Below are positions 34,233 to 42,869 of a stretch of DNA of 64,000 nucleotides, in pieces; the stretch's first letter is position 1; every line of letters starts with the position of its first letter. The notes under the pieces are model-generated. The model saw only the letters and a list, made by a program, of their open reading frames with translations. It did no database searches and was not told the DNA's origin. The stretch lies in NCBI RefSeq assembly GCF_000242255.2, contig NC_017033.1, positions 2,801,110-2,865,109 of the forward strand, read 5' to 3'. The stretch comes from Frateuria aurantia DSM 6220 (lineage in GTDB: Bacteria; Pseudomonadota; Gammaproteobacteria; Xanthomonadales; Rhodanobacteraceae). The translations under genes were made by a program, and so were the position numbers.

Positions 34233-34921
34233 GCAACAGCCTCGGCCTGTTGCTGTTCGATCGCCTGATCCAGGGTCAGGAAGTCGCGCCCATTCTCGCT
34301 CAGGACCTGCACTTCGCCACGCTCGATGTTGTAGACCCAGCCCTGCAAGGCCAGCTCGCCATTGGCCAGAGCCGCTGCCACCGAGGGATGGGTACGCAGA
34401 TGCGCCAGCTGCAACCGGACATTTTCCTCGATCAACGCGGTCAGCGCGGCGTCGCCTTCGGGCTTGCGGGTGAATACCACGCTGCGGGCCGCCTCGGCGT
34501 TGCGCAGCCAAGCGGCGACGGTCGGCATGGTCTCGGCCACGGCCTGCTGCGCCATCAACCCCTTCATCGCACCGCAGTCTGAGTGACCACAGACCACGAT
34601 CTGGCGGACCTTGAGCGCGGACACCGCGTATTCAACGACCGCCGACACGCCTACCATCATCTCGCCATAACCCGGCACGATATTGCCGATGTTGCGACAG
34701 ACGAACAGGTCGCCCGGCCGGGTCTGGGTAATCCGTTCCGGGACCACTCGCGAATCGGCGCAGGTCACGAACAGAGTATGCGGCGCCTGACCGTTGGCCA
34801 GGCTCTGGAACAGCTCGCGGTTTTCCGGAAATGCCTTGTGCGTGAACTCGTTCACGCCTTGCAGCAACTGCAGCAGATTGGCCCGCTCCTGATCAGGCTT
34901 CTTGTGGGTCGAGTCGTTCAT
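34229..34921 (-). CDS. can: Beta-class carbonic anhydrase
   Basis: Interconverts CO2 and bicarbonate. 230 residues from ATG 34921 (AGGAG 8 bases before); the longer frame lacks homology. Zinc ligands and partners are visible: C54-x-D56-x-R58 in CADSR, and H113-x2-C116 in GHSDCGAMKG. RPGDLFVCRNIGN and YAVSALKVRQIVVCGHSD are standard for the beta class. First gene of a two-gene operon with the bestrophin-like gene. Confidence 0.95.
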   Translation of the reverse strand: MNDSTHKKPDQERANLLQLLQGVNEFTHKAFPENRELFQSLANGQAPHTLFVTCADSRVVPERITQTRPGDLFVCRNIGNIVPGYGEMMVGVSAVVEYAVSALKVRQIVVCGHSDCGAMKGLMAQQAVAETMPTVAAWLRNAEAARSVVFTRKPEGDAALTALIEENVRLQLAHLRTHPSVAAALANGELALQGWVYNIERGEVQVLSENGRDFLTLDQAIEQQQAEAVA

Positions 34922-35375
34922 TGCAGGGGCTCCTCTTGCATCACGCCGGAACCTTCCGGCGTTTGTGGTCACAATAAATGGAAATGGTTGCGCCGACGAG
35001 TCCTTTGCAGAACAGGACGGCGACGGCGATACCGCAAAGGTCATCGTCAGAATCCCGGCTGGACCAGTCCGGCCCGGAATCCTTGAGCACACATTGAGAC
35101 CCGACCATATCGTAAAAAGTTGCGATTCTTCTGCGGCTTTTGGTCTCCGGGTTCAGCTCGCCCTCGCCTGCTGACCACAATTGCCTTTCCGAACAGATAT
35201 CTGGACACGATGTTTCACCACGTCAGGCCGGCTGGCTCATTCAGTTTCCACGCGATAAATGGCTGTCGCCCGACCCCGATCAGGCAGTTTGCAGGTACCG
35301 GACAGATAGCCACTACGGATGTTTAACAGCAGGCGTGTTCCACTGTCGGGGTTACAGCGCAGGGATACCAGGCCC
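34922..35375. other. 454-bp intergenic region
   Basis: Divergent gap between can and the cupin-like gene. Contains the can promoter region with a relatively A+T-rich TTTATTGTG stretch (about 34970-34985, minus strand) and TTGTGGTCACAA-like symmetry. Two short open frames look random. Nothing else recognised. Confidence 0.4.
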
Positions 35376-36011
35376 ATGACCAACCCTCCGGATATGTTGC
35401 AGAAACTGCGACGCACCGTGCTTACCCATGCGATTGACGGCCTGCCCGATCTTGCCGCCCTGGCCTCCGAACTGAGCGCCAGGGTGGAAAGCTGCCGCGG
35501 ACGCACCGATACCGGACTGGCCGCGCTGCTGGCCCGTGCCCGTGGCCACGAACAATGGTTGCTGGGCGAACATCGCCAGCCCAGGGTCAGCATGATGCTG
35601 ATGACCTGGCCGGCCAATTTCAGCGGCCCCGTCCAGGAGCCCGTGCCGTTCTGGTCGATCGAGCTGGTACTGCAAGGCGCGCTGCGGATCGAGCATGTCG
35701 ACGGTACGGACGAGGCATCCGCAACTTCATGCGACTGGCTGGGTGTGGGTGATTTCCGCATCATCCAGCCCGCCCGCAACGGCATCGGCCGCTGCCGGAC
35801 CCGCAACCTGTCGAAAAGCGATACGGCAGTGACCTTGCATGTCTTTGGCGCCTCGCCCGCCAGTTATCTGAGCAGCGCGATGGACGAGCAGCCAGTTCCG
35901 GCCATCGATACGGAGCAGCACAGCCTCGAGGCCGGCGGCCGCCCCCGGCAGCCTGAACAGACTGCCCGCCAGCAGGATCGGACTTGCCCGATGAAGCCGC
36001 ATTTGCTGTGA
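35376..36011 (+). CDS. Cupin-like protein of unknown function
   Basis: 211 residues from ATG 35376. The middle and C-terminal part read like a double-stranded beta-helix: FWSIELVLQGALRIEHVDGTD, then WLGVGDFRIIQPARNGIGRC and AVTLHVFGASP. Resemblance is to predicted metal-dependent cupins related to cysteine dioxygenase, but the usual His-x-His pair is not evident, so a catalytic role is doubtful. The tail after residue 165 is polar and low-complexity. It lies 58 bp before cardiolipin synthase on the same strand. Treated as hypothetical. Confidence 0.6.
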   Translation: MTNPPDMLQKLRRTVLTHAIDGLPDLAALASELSARVESCRGRTDTGLAALLARARGHEQWLLGEHRQPRVSMMLMTWPANFSGPVQEPVPFWSIELVLQGALRIEHVDGTDEASATSCDWLGVGDFRIIQPARNGIGRCRTRNLSKSDTAVTLHVFGASPASYLSSAMDEQPVPAIDTEQHSLEAGGRPRQPEQTARQQDRTCPMKPHLL

Positions 36012-36069
36012 TGCGGGTTCTCCTGCGGCGACGGCAATGGTGCCGTGCCTGCAGGAACAAGGATAAAGC

Positions 36070-37491
36070 ATGCCGTTGTCACTGATCGCCTGTTCCGCAC
36101 TGTTGCTGCATCTGTGTGGGATGGCCTGCGCCATGCATGCAGTGATGAGAGTCCGTACCTCGCAAGGCGCCATTGCCTGGGCCCTGGGTCTGGTGGTGAT
36201 GCCTTATCTGACCCTGCTGCCCTATTTCTTTCTTGGCGCCAGCCGATTCCGTGGCTACGCCCGCTTGCGTCAGATGAATCAGCAACGTCGTCGCTACGTG
36301 GCCCGGCAGTGGCCGGAACGGGTTCCCTATCTGCAACGCCATCTGCCGGCGCCTGAACACCTGCAGCGCTTCAAGGCCATCAATGCCATGCTGCAGCAGC
36401 CGTTCTACAGCGGTCACAAGCTGCGATTGCTGATCAACGGCCAGGCCACCTTCAAGGCGATTTTCGAGGCGATCGCCCAGGCCGAACAGGTCATTCTGAT
36501 CCAGTTCTTCATCATTCACGACGATGACATCGGCCGCCGACTGCAGCAGGCCCTGCTGGAAAAGGCCGCCGCCGGGGTCAGGATCTGCGTGCTGTATGAC
36601 GGTATCGGCAGCCATGCCCTGCCTCGCCGCTATATCGAGACCCTGCGCGCCGCCGGCATCCGCATCCATGCCTTTGCCACCCGACGCTGGCGCAACCGCT
36701 TCCAGCTGAACTTCCGCAACCACCGCAAGATCGTTCTGATCGACGGTTGGCGAGTCTTTCTGGGAGGGCTGAATGTCGGCGACGAATACATGGGCAAGCA
36801 GCCGCCGCTGTCCCCCTGGCGCGACACGCACATGGAATTGCAGGGCCCGGCGGTGGCCGACGCCCACGCCTCGTTTCTGCGCGACTGGCGCTGGGTCACC
36901 GGCGAGCTGCCGCCGTTCCTGCCGCCACGCGAAGGCGAAGGCAACGCCACCTGCCTGGTCGCCGCGACCGGACCGGCCGACCGCCAGGAGACCTGCTCGC
37001 TGCTGTTTGTCACCCTGATCCATGCGGCGACGACGCGTATCTGGCTGACCTCGCCTTATTTCGTGCCCGACCCCTCGGTTTTCAGTGCACTGCGGCTGGC
37101 GGTCATGCGCGGCGTCGACGTGCGGATCCTTATCCCCTCGCGCCCGGACCACAGGGTAGTCTTTCTGGCCTCCAGCCTGCACGCGGCCGAAGCACACAAG
37201 GCCGGCATCAAGATGTTCCGGCTGCAACCGGGCTTCATCCACCAGAAGGTGGCCTTGATCGATGACGACACCAGCATGATCGGCAGCATGAATCTGGACA
37301 ATCGCTCGTTCCGGCTCAACTTCGAAATCGGCGCCATCAATATCGACCGGGACTTCGCATGTCAGGTCGAAACCATGCTGGAACACGACTTTGAGCAAGC
37401 CTTGCCGGTGACCACGGAAGAATACCTGGGAGCGCCCTTCCCCCGCCGACTGGCCATGAACATCGCCCGCCTGATGGGACCGGTACTGTAA
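36070..37491 (+). CDS. cls: Cardiolipin synthase (phospholipase D family)
   Basis: 473 residues. Two N-terminal membrane helices (about 1-20 and 35-57) anchor it; two HKD motifs follow: NHRKIVLIDGWRVFLGGLN and HQKVALIDDDTSMIGSMNLD. The LTSPYFVPDPSVFSALRLAV segment between them is typical of ClsA/ClsB. Transfers phosphatidyl groups between phosphatidylglycerols to make cardiolipin. Length is that of ClsA-type enzymes. Confidence 0.93.
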   Translation: MPLSLIACSALLLHLCGMACAMHAVMRVRTSQGAIAWALGLVVMPYLTLLPYFFLGASRFRGYARLRQMNQQRRRYVARQWPERVPYLQRHLPAPEHLQRFKAINAMLQQPFYSGHKLRLLINGQATFKAIFEAIAQAEQVILIQFFIIHDDDIGRRLQQALLEKAAAGVRICVLYDGIGSHALPRRYIETLRAAGIRIHAFATRRWRNRFQLNFRNHRKIVLIDGWRVFLGGLNVGDEYMGKQPPLSPWRDTHMELQGPAVADAHASFLRDWRWVTGELPPFLPPREGEGNATCLVAATGPADRQETCSLLFVTLIHAATTRIWLTSPYFVPDPSVFSALRLAVMRGVDVRILIPSRPDHRVVFLASSLHAAEAHKAGIKMFRLQPGFIHQKVALIDDDTSMIGSMNLDNRSFRLNFEIGAINIDRDFACQVETMLEHDFEQALPVTTEEYLGAPFPRRLAMNIARLMGPVL

Positions 37492-37504
37492 GTCCGCAGC
37501 GGCC

Positions 37505-38707
37505 TCAGACCGTGAGGACCGCTTCGGCGAAGCGCCTGGACAGCTGCCATGTCAGGGCCAGTGCCGCCATGGCCAGGATGGATGCGATACCGAAAAGGTC
37601 ATGGTATCGCTGATGATCGGCCAGCAGGCCGCCCACCGGCCCGGCCACGCCCAGCGCCACGTCGACAAACACCGAGTAGGCCGCCAGCGCCGCGCCGCGA
37701 TTGCTTCCATCGACACGATTGACCGCTTCCACCCCCAATGACGGGAAAACCAGCGAGAAACCCATGCCGGTCAGGGCCGTGCCCAGAATCGACCAGGCCG
37801 GGTGCGTTCCCAGCGCCAGAATCGCCAGCCCGAGACCTTCCACCAGAAAGGACAGCATCGCCACCCGATAGCCGCCATAGCGCGCAATCGACGGTCCGAA
37901 CAGCAGCCGTATGCCGACAAAGGTCAGGCCGAACACGCTTAGGGTCAAGGCCGCGCCGCTCCAGTGCAACCAGGCGTAATACAAGGTGATGAAGGTCGCG
38001 ATGACGCCGAAGCCGATGGCTCCCAGCGCCAGACCGATACCATAAGGCAGGACGCGGCCGAACACATGCGACATCGGCATGCGCTCCCCGGCGATCACAT
38101 GCACGTCCGACTGCCGTCGGGCCTGCCAGAATGCCAGCGCCATCACGACCAGACCGATCACCCCGATCATCGACATCCCTGCCTGACGCTGGATCAGCAC
38201 ACCCAGCGGGGCCCCTGCCGCCAGGGCGCTGTAGGTCGCGACGCCACTCCAGGAGATGACCCGTGCCGTCTGCCCCGCGCCGACCCGACCGATGCCCCAG
38301 ATGATGCAGCCGGTGCCAATGCAGCTTTCACCGAAACCCAGAGCCAGCCGACCGACCAGCAAGAGGCCGATGCAGACCCAGGGCAGTCGCCACAACTCGG
38401 CGGCCACGGCGACCAGACCGGCGCTGAGCCCGCAGGCAAGCAGGCCGATCTGCACCGTGTAACGCGGTCCGGCCGTATCGCTGGTGCGCCCGGCAAAGCC
38501 CCGGCTCAGCAGCGTAGCTACATATTGGACACTGATCACCAGCCCGGCCAGCACGGCACCGCTATGCAGGTCGCCATGCACGAAACCGGGCAGTGTCGAC
38601 AACTGCATCCCGATCACAAGATAGGCCAGGAAATTGAAGACCACGGCGGCCACGATTTTCCGTGTCACCGAAACCGTCGAGGATTCTGTTGTTGCATGAT
38701 CCATCAT
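37505..38707 (-). CDS. MFS transporter (YhhS/YfcJ-like)
   Basis: 400 residues from ATG 38707 (a TTG one codon upstream is in frame). Twelve membrane segments; motif A appears as LLSRGFAGRTSDTAGPR and the C-terminal half has GMGFSLVFPSLGVEAVNRV, which is characteristic of the YhhS/YfcJ subfamily of arabinose-efflux-like permeases. Substrate unknown. Converges on cls with only 13 bp between stops. Confidence 0.88.
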   Translation of the reverse strand: MMDHATTESSTVSVTRKIVAAVVFNFLAYLVIGMQLSTLPGFVHGDLHSGAVLAGLVISVQYVATLLSRGFAGRTSDTAGPRYTVQIGLLACGLSAGLVAVAAELWRLPWVCIGLLLVGRLALGFGESCIGTGCIIWGIGRVGAGQTARVISWSGVATYSALAAGAPLGVLIQRQAGMSMIGVIGLVVMALAFWQARRQSDVHVIAGERMPMSHVFGRVLPYGIGLALGAIGFGVIATFITLYYAWLHWSGAALTLSVFGLTFVGIRLLFGPSIARYGGYRVAMLSFLVEGLGLAILALGTHPAWSILGTALTGMGFSLVFPSLGVEAVNRVDGSNRGAALAAYSVFVDVALGVAGPVGGLLADHQRYHDLFGIASILAMAALALTWQLSRRFAEAVLTV

Positions 38708-38746
38708 CAAGGGTTCCCGCTGAAATCAAGTCCGACAGAGGCGCCT

Positions 38747-39136
38747 TCAAGCATCCGGATCGGACGATCGCGTGGTGAAGAGGCGTATCACGAACCAGGC
38801 CGCGGCAATGCCCAACGCCACCCCGAGCATGTCGAAGAGCACTCGCATGTAAAGGGAGTCCACATCGTGGACGGCGTTGAGCCGGGTTTGCAGCAACTGA
38901 TACGAGCCCATCGGCGCAAACTGAAAGAAAAAGATGTTCCAGAGATCCTGGCCGCCTGCCAGCAGCATGCCCAGGGGCCACGACCACCCGATGCTGATCC
39001 CGCTGGGCCAGCGCAGGGACCGACCGATGCGATGGAACAGCAGATAGACGAGCAGGCCGACCGGAACAGCCATCAGACCGCTCTCCAGACCGCCCAGCAC
39101 CCCGTAGGCCATCCACGTCTGGTTGATAAACGGCAT
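38747..39136 (-). CDS. Small hypothetical membrane protein
   Basis: 129 residues from ATG 39136 (GAGGCG just upstream). Three or four membrane segments: GVLGGLESGLMAVPVGLLVY, a Trp-rich WPSGISIGWSWPLGML, and VLFDMLGVALGIAAAWFVIR. No family I can name. It is 39 bp before the MFS gene on the same strand, so it may be its partner, and diverges from pncA by 94 bp. Confidence 0.65.
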   Translation of the reverse strand: MPFINQTWMAYGVLGGLESGLMAVPVGLLVYLLFHRIGRSLRWPSGISIGWSWPLGMLLAGGQDLWNIFFFQFAPMGSYQLLQTRLNAVHDVDSLYMRVLFDMLGVALGIAAAWFVIRLFTTRSSDPDA

Positions 39137-39230
39137 GGGCAGTCGCCTCGTCAAGTCGTTTTGCAAAACGGTATTATACGGGCTCCGCTCTGGCCGGCAT
39201 CGGGCCGCCCCTCATGCGACAAGGAACCTC

Positions 39231-39878
39231 ATGCCCGTCGAGCTCCCGGAAAAGGCCGCACTGATCGTGGTGGATGTCCAACCCGACTTCATGCCAGGCG
39301 GTCCCCTGCCCTGCCACGAGGGCGATGCCATCCTCGAGCCACTGGCCCGTCTGATGCGGCAGCGTCGTTTCCGCCACGTAATCGCGACCCAGGACTGGCA
39401 TCCGGCCGGGCATGCGTCTTTTGCCAGCAGCCATCCCGGACGGCGGCCCTTCGAGACCATCCAGCTTCACGGCCATACGCAGACCCTTTGGCCGGAACAC
39501 TGCGTGGAAGGCCGGCCCGGAGCCGCACTGCATCCGGACATCGACTGGACGCCGGCCGACCTGATCCTGCGCAAAGGGCGCCAGCTCCAGGTGGACTCCT
39601 ACAGCGCCTTCCGGGAAAACATCGATGCGCGCGGTCGGCGTCAGCCCACGGGACTGGCCGGATGGCTGCGTGAACACGGCGTCAGCGAAGTATGGGTCGC
39701 CGGTCTGGCCCGCGACTACTGCGTACTGTGGACGGCCGAGGATGCGCGCGCCGAAGGTTTCCGGACCCGACTGTGCTGGGATCTCAGCCGGCCAGCGGAT
39801 ACGGGATCTGATGCCGACGTCCGTGCCAGCTGCAACCGCGCCGGCATCGAGATCGCGGACATCACGCCCGGCACCTGA
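39231..39878 (+). CDS. pncA: Nicotinamidase (pyrazinamidase)
   Basis: Deamidates nicotinamide to nicotinate in NAD salvage. 215 residues from ATG 39231 (AAGGAA 5 bases before). The catalytic triad is visible: D15 in VVDVQPDF, K115 in LRKGR, C164 in RDYCVLW. Metal ligands D55 and H57 lie in QDWHPAGH and H90 in WPEHC. Intact and of normal length. Confidence 0.94.
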   Translation: MPVELPEKAALIVVDVQPDFMPGGPLPCHEGDAILEPLARLMRQRRFRHVIATQDWHPAGHASFASSHPGRRPFETIQLHGHTQTLWPEHCVEGRPGAALHPDIDWTPADLILRKGRQLQVDSYSAFRENIDARGRRQPTGLAGWLREHGVSEVWVAGLARDYCVLWTAEDARAEGFRTRLCWDLSRPADTGSDADVRASCNRAGIEIADITPGT

Positions 39879-39886
39879 GGCCTCTG

Positions 39887-39903
39887 CGTGGCGACCCGCC
39901 ACG
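39887..39903. terminator. Short hairpin between convergent pncA and phrB
   Basis: CGTGGCG, ACC, CGCCACG starting 8 bases after the pncA stop. No T-run; weak candidate. Confidence 0.4.
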
Positions 39904-39959
39904 GGGCCGCACGTCTCTCGACGGCTCGGCTCCATCCCGGCCCTGCCGCCCGGGTCGAA

Positions 39960-41462
39960 TCAGTCCCGGCGTACGGCGCGCATCTGCGCATAGGCCTGCA
40001 AGGCCCGTTCACGAGCCATGGCATGCTCCACCACGGGCTCGGGATAATCGATGCCCAGACGCACCCCGGCAGCGCGTGTCTGCGCGGAACTGGCCGTCCA
40101 CGGCTGCTGGAGGGCCCGATCCGGCAACTTTGCCAGCTCGGGCAGCCAGTGCCTGACATAGGCCCCTTGCGCGTCGAACTTCTGGCCCTGCAGGATGGGG
40201 TTGAAGATACGGAAATAAGGTGCCGCATCCATGCCGCAACCGGCCACCCATTGCCAGCTGGCTGGATTGCTGGCGGGATCCGCATCGACCAGGGTATCCC
40301 AGAACCAGGCCTCGCCGTCACGCCAGTCCAGCAGCAGGTGCTTGACCAGGAACGAAGCCACCACCATCCGCACCCGGTTGTGCATCCAGCCGGTCGTCCA
40401 CAGCTCGCGCATGCCGGCGTCGACCAGCGGATAGCCGGTCTGCCCGCGTTGCCAGGCCTTCAGCGCTGCCGGATCATGCCGCCACGGCATCGCCTCGAAG
40501 CTCGGCTGCAGCGGGCGTGACTCCAGCGCGGCATGATGGTAATGCAGGTACTGACAGAAGTCGCGCCAGCCCAGTTCAGCCAGAAACTTGTCGAGATCCT
40601 GTCCCGGCAGCCGGTGCTGCAAAGCCGCCGCCGACATGGCATGCCATATCTGCCGCGGTGACAAATGACCGAAGCGCAGATAAGGCGAGAGCCTGCTGCA
40701 ATGGGCCTGCCCGGGGAAATCACGCCCCTCGGCATAACCGCACAGGCCTTCCTCGACAAACTGCTGCAACTGTCGCCAGGCCGCGGCCTCGCCGGGAACC
40801 CAGTGCGCGCGCAGACCACCGGCCCAGTCCGGCGTTCGAGGCAGCAGGTCAAGCTCGGCAAGGCTGCGCCGCGAAGCCAGGGACAAGCCCTGCAGCGAGG
40901 CAAAGCGCAGGTCGGCGGGCGCTGGCAATGGCAGTGGGGGTTCACCCGCCCGCAGGCAGGCCCGCCAATAGGCAGAGAACACCTGATAGGGCGGTGCCCC
41001 GTCCGGACGCAAGGTCCAAGGCTCGTGCAGCACCGAGCCGGCGTGACTGCTGGCCAGACGCCCCTCTGCCCGGAAGCGCTGCTTGATCCCGGCATCCATG
41101 GCGCGTTCGGCCTGACCATAACGGCGATTCCAGACCAGACCGGCTGCATCGACCTGGCTTGCCAGCTGTCCCAGCACGTCCGGTGCCGATCCCGCAAGCA
41201 GCAGCAATTCGCCGCCGCAGGCCCGCAGATCCTGATCCAGAGCCTGCAAGGCACCATGCAACCACCAGCTGGCCGCGCCACCCAGGCCGCGCATGCCTTC
41301 CTGCGCAGGCTGCAGCACATAAACACAGATCAGCGGCAGACCGCTACGCCGCGCATGCTCAAGAGCCGGATGATCCGCCAGCCTCAGATCATCGCGAAAC
41401 CACACGACAAGGGGTCTGATGCCAGTCCCCGCGGCTTGTGCTGCCCAGTCTTCCACACCCAC
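39960..41462 (-). CDS. phrB: Deoxyribodipyrimidine photolyase
   Basis: Blue-light DNA repair of cyclobutane pyrimidine dimers using FAD. About 500 residues; starts with GTG at 41462, though a second GTG (41456) is better spaced from GAGGA. The N-terminal alpha/beta antenna domain opens VVWFRDDLRLADHPAL; the FAD domain shows SRLSPYLRFGHLSPRQIW, LGWRDFCQYLHYH, TGYPLVDAGMRELWTTGWMH and NRVRMVVASFLVKHLLLDW, ending with DAAPYFRIFNPILQGQKFD. The class-I CPD photolyase signature is complete. It follows the diguanylate cyclase gene by 21 bp. Confidence 0.95.
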   Translation of the reverse strand: MGVEDWAAQAAGTGIRPLVVWFRDDLRLADHPALEHARRSGLPLICVYVLQPAQEGMRGLGGAASWWLHGALQALDQDLRACGGELLLLAGSAPDVLGQLASQVDAAGLVWNRRYGQAERAMDAGIKQRFRAEGRLASSHAGSVLHEPWTLRPDGAPPYQVFSAYWRACLRAGEPPLPLPAPADLRFASLQGLSLASRRSLAELDLLPRTPDWAGGLRAHWVPGEAAAWRQLQQFVEEGLCGYAEGRDFPGQAHCSRLSPYLRFGHLSPRQIWHAMSAAALQHRLPGQDLDKFLAELGWRDFCQYLHYHHAALESRPLQPSFEAMPWRHDPAALKAWQRGQTGYPLVDAGMRELWTTGWMHNRVRMVVASFLVKHLLLDWRDGEAWFWDTLVDADPASNPASWQWVAGCGMDAAPYFRIFNPILQGQKFDAQGAYVRHWLPELAKLPDRALQQPWTASSAQTRAAGVRLGIDYPEPVVEHAMARERALQAYAQMRAVRRD

Positions 41463-41483
41463 TCCTCAAATCCGTGACATGTC

Positions 41484-42542
41484 TCATCCCACCACGATCC
41501 GGTCGCGTCCGGCCGCCTTGGCCTGATACAGCGCCGCATCGGCGGCACTGACCCAGTCCTGGACACGGACATGGTCCGTATTGATCTCGGCGATACCGAT
41601 GCTCAAGGTACAGGCCTTGACGGCCCCGTCCTGCTGTATGTAGGCGGCCATCATGCGCCGGATCCGCTCGGCCGCATATTGCCCGGCAAGCCGGTTCGCA
41701 TTGATCAGCAACACCGCGAATTCGTCGCCGCCGTAACGCGCCGGCAAGTCACCGGAGCGCACCGTGGCACGCAGGATATCAGCCACCCCGCCCAGGATGC
41801 GATCACCGGTCTGGTGGCCATAGCGGTCATTGATCTCCTTGAAATGGTCCACGTCGATCAACAACAGTGAAGCGACCTGGCGGTAGAGACGAAACCGGCC
41901 ATGGGCCTGGACGAGCCGGCTTTCGAAATACCGGCGATTGGGAAGCTCGATGCCGGCATCGGTCCGGTTCTGCCGCTGCAACAGCTCGTTGCGCGCTTGC
42001 AACTGCTGCAGCTGGGTACGCAACATGTAACTCAGCGCGAAGATATGGGTGAACAGACAGAACAGGCAGATGCGCATGCCTGCCTCGGACAGGTCCGGCC
42101 ACCAGGGCCGTCCCAGCATCAGCCAGCCCGAAACCAGGCCGATAACCAGCATCAGAAGCGTACCGGCCAGGATCCGCCACGCTCCGGAAGCCACCCGGCC
42201 GGCCAGAAGCACGCAGGCCAGCACGGTGCCCGGCACCGGCGAAAGGCCGGTCGCGGCAATCCAGAATCCCGCAAACAGACCTTCCAGCACCCACTGACGC
42301 CGTTCTGTCCGCAGCGGCGTGACCGATCTGCGGGCATGCCACCAGGCCATCGGTGGCCAGAGTGCAAGATTGAGCAGCAGCGCCACCCAGACCAGACCGC
42401 CATAAGAGTGGCCATGGGCTTTCAAGGTGGCCGCGATGGCGATGCTGCCGAGCACCGCCCCCACCATCCGCATCAGACATACCCGATCCACAGTGCGCAG
42501 CTCATTGGCGCGCCGTTCTTCCGCGATGGCGTAATGCGGCAT
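41484..42542 (-). CDS. Diguanylate cyclase with MASE2 membrane domain (DgcC/AdrA-like)
   Basis: Makes the second messenger c-di-GMP. 352 residues from ATG 42542. The N-terminal half is the MASE2 membrane sensor (VDRVCLMRMVGAVLGSIAI, NLALWPPMAWWHARRS, several helices), like E. coli DgcC. The C-terminal half is a GGDEF domain with LIDVDHFKEINDRYGHQTGD, the active-site RYGGDEFAVLL and, five residues before GGDEF, an RxxD inhibitory site (RSGD). All points to an active, feedback-controlled enzyme. Likely co-transcribed with phrB. Confidence 0.92.
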   Translation of the reverse strand: MPHYAIAEERRANELRTVDRVCLMRMVGAVLGSIAIAATLKAHGHSYGGLVWVALLLNLALWPPMAWWHARRSVTPLRTERRQWVLEGLFAGFWIAATGLSPVPGTVLACVLLAGRVASGAWRILAGTLLMLVIGLVSGWLMLGRPWWPDLSEAGMRICLFCLFTHIFALSYMLRTQLQQLQARNELLQRQNRTDAGIELPNRRYFESRLVQAHGRFRLYRQVASLLLIDVDHFKEINDRYGHQTGDRILGGVADILRATVRSGDLPARYGGDEFAVLLINANRLAGQYAAERIRRMMAAYIQQDGAVKACTLSIGIAEINTDHVRVQDWVSAADAALYQAKAAGRDRIVVG

Positions 42543-42869
42543 GGACTTCAATCCGAAGCGGTGGTGAGAACCGAAGTGAACAACGCCAATCCTGCGTTTC
42601 CATGGCCACCGCACCGCCGATCGCCGACGGGCATCAACACGGCCCCCCCCTGGCTCCTGCCCGGGCAAGCACCTGGAACGACCATCCACACAACCCGATG
42701 TCGGCGCTCAATCCTCTCATCATAACCTCGCAAGACTTTATCGGCATGCGTCACTTTGATACAATTTATTGACTTGAAATTCATCAAATGACGCTGGATT
42801 GAAATCCCTTTCGCCCGCCAGTCCTGATATGCATTTGTGGCCGTCTTCGATGCCACCTAGAATGCGGTC
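42543..42869. other. A+T-rich divergent region before the methyltransferase gene
   Basis: 327 bp. The stretch 42720-42800 is clearly richer in A+T than its surroundings and contains TTTGAT and ATCAAA as a widely spaced inverted repeat (about 42755-42789). Probably holds the promoters for the diguanylate cyclase and the methyltransferase. No gene seen. Confidence 0.45.
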
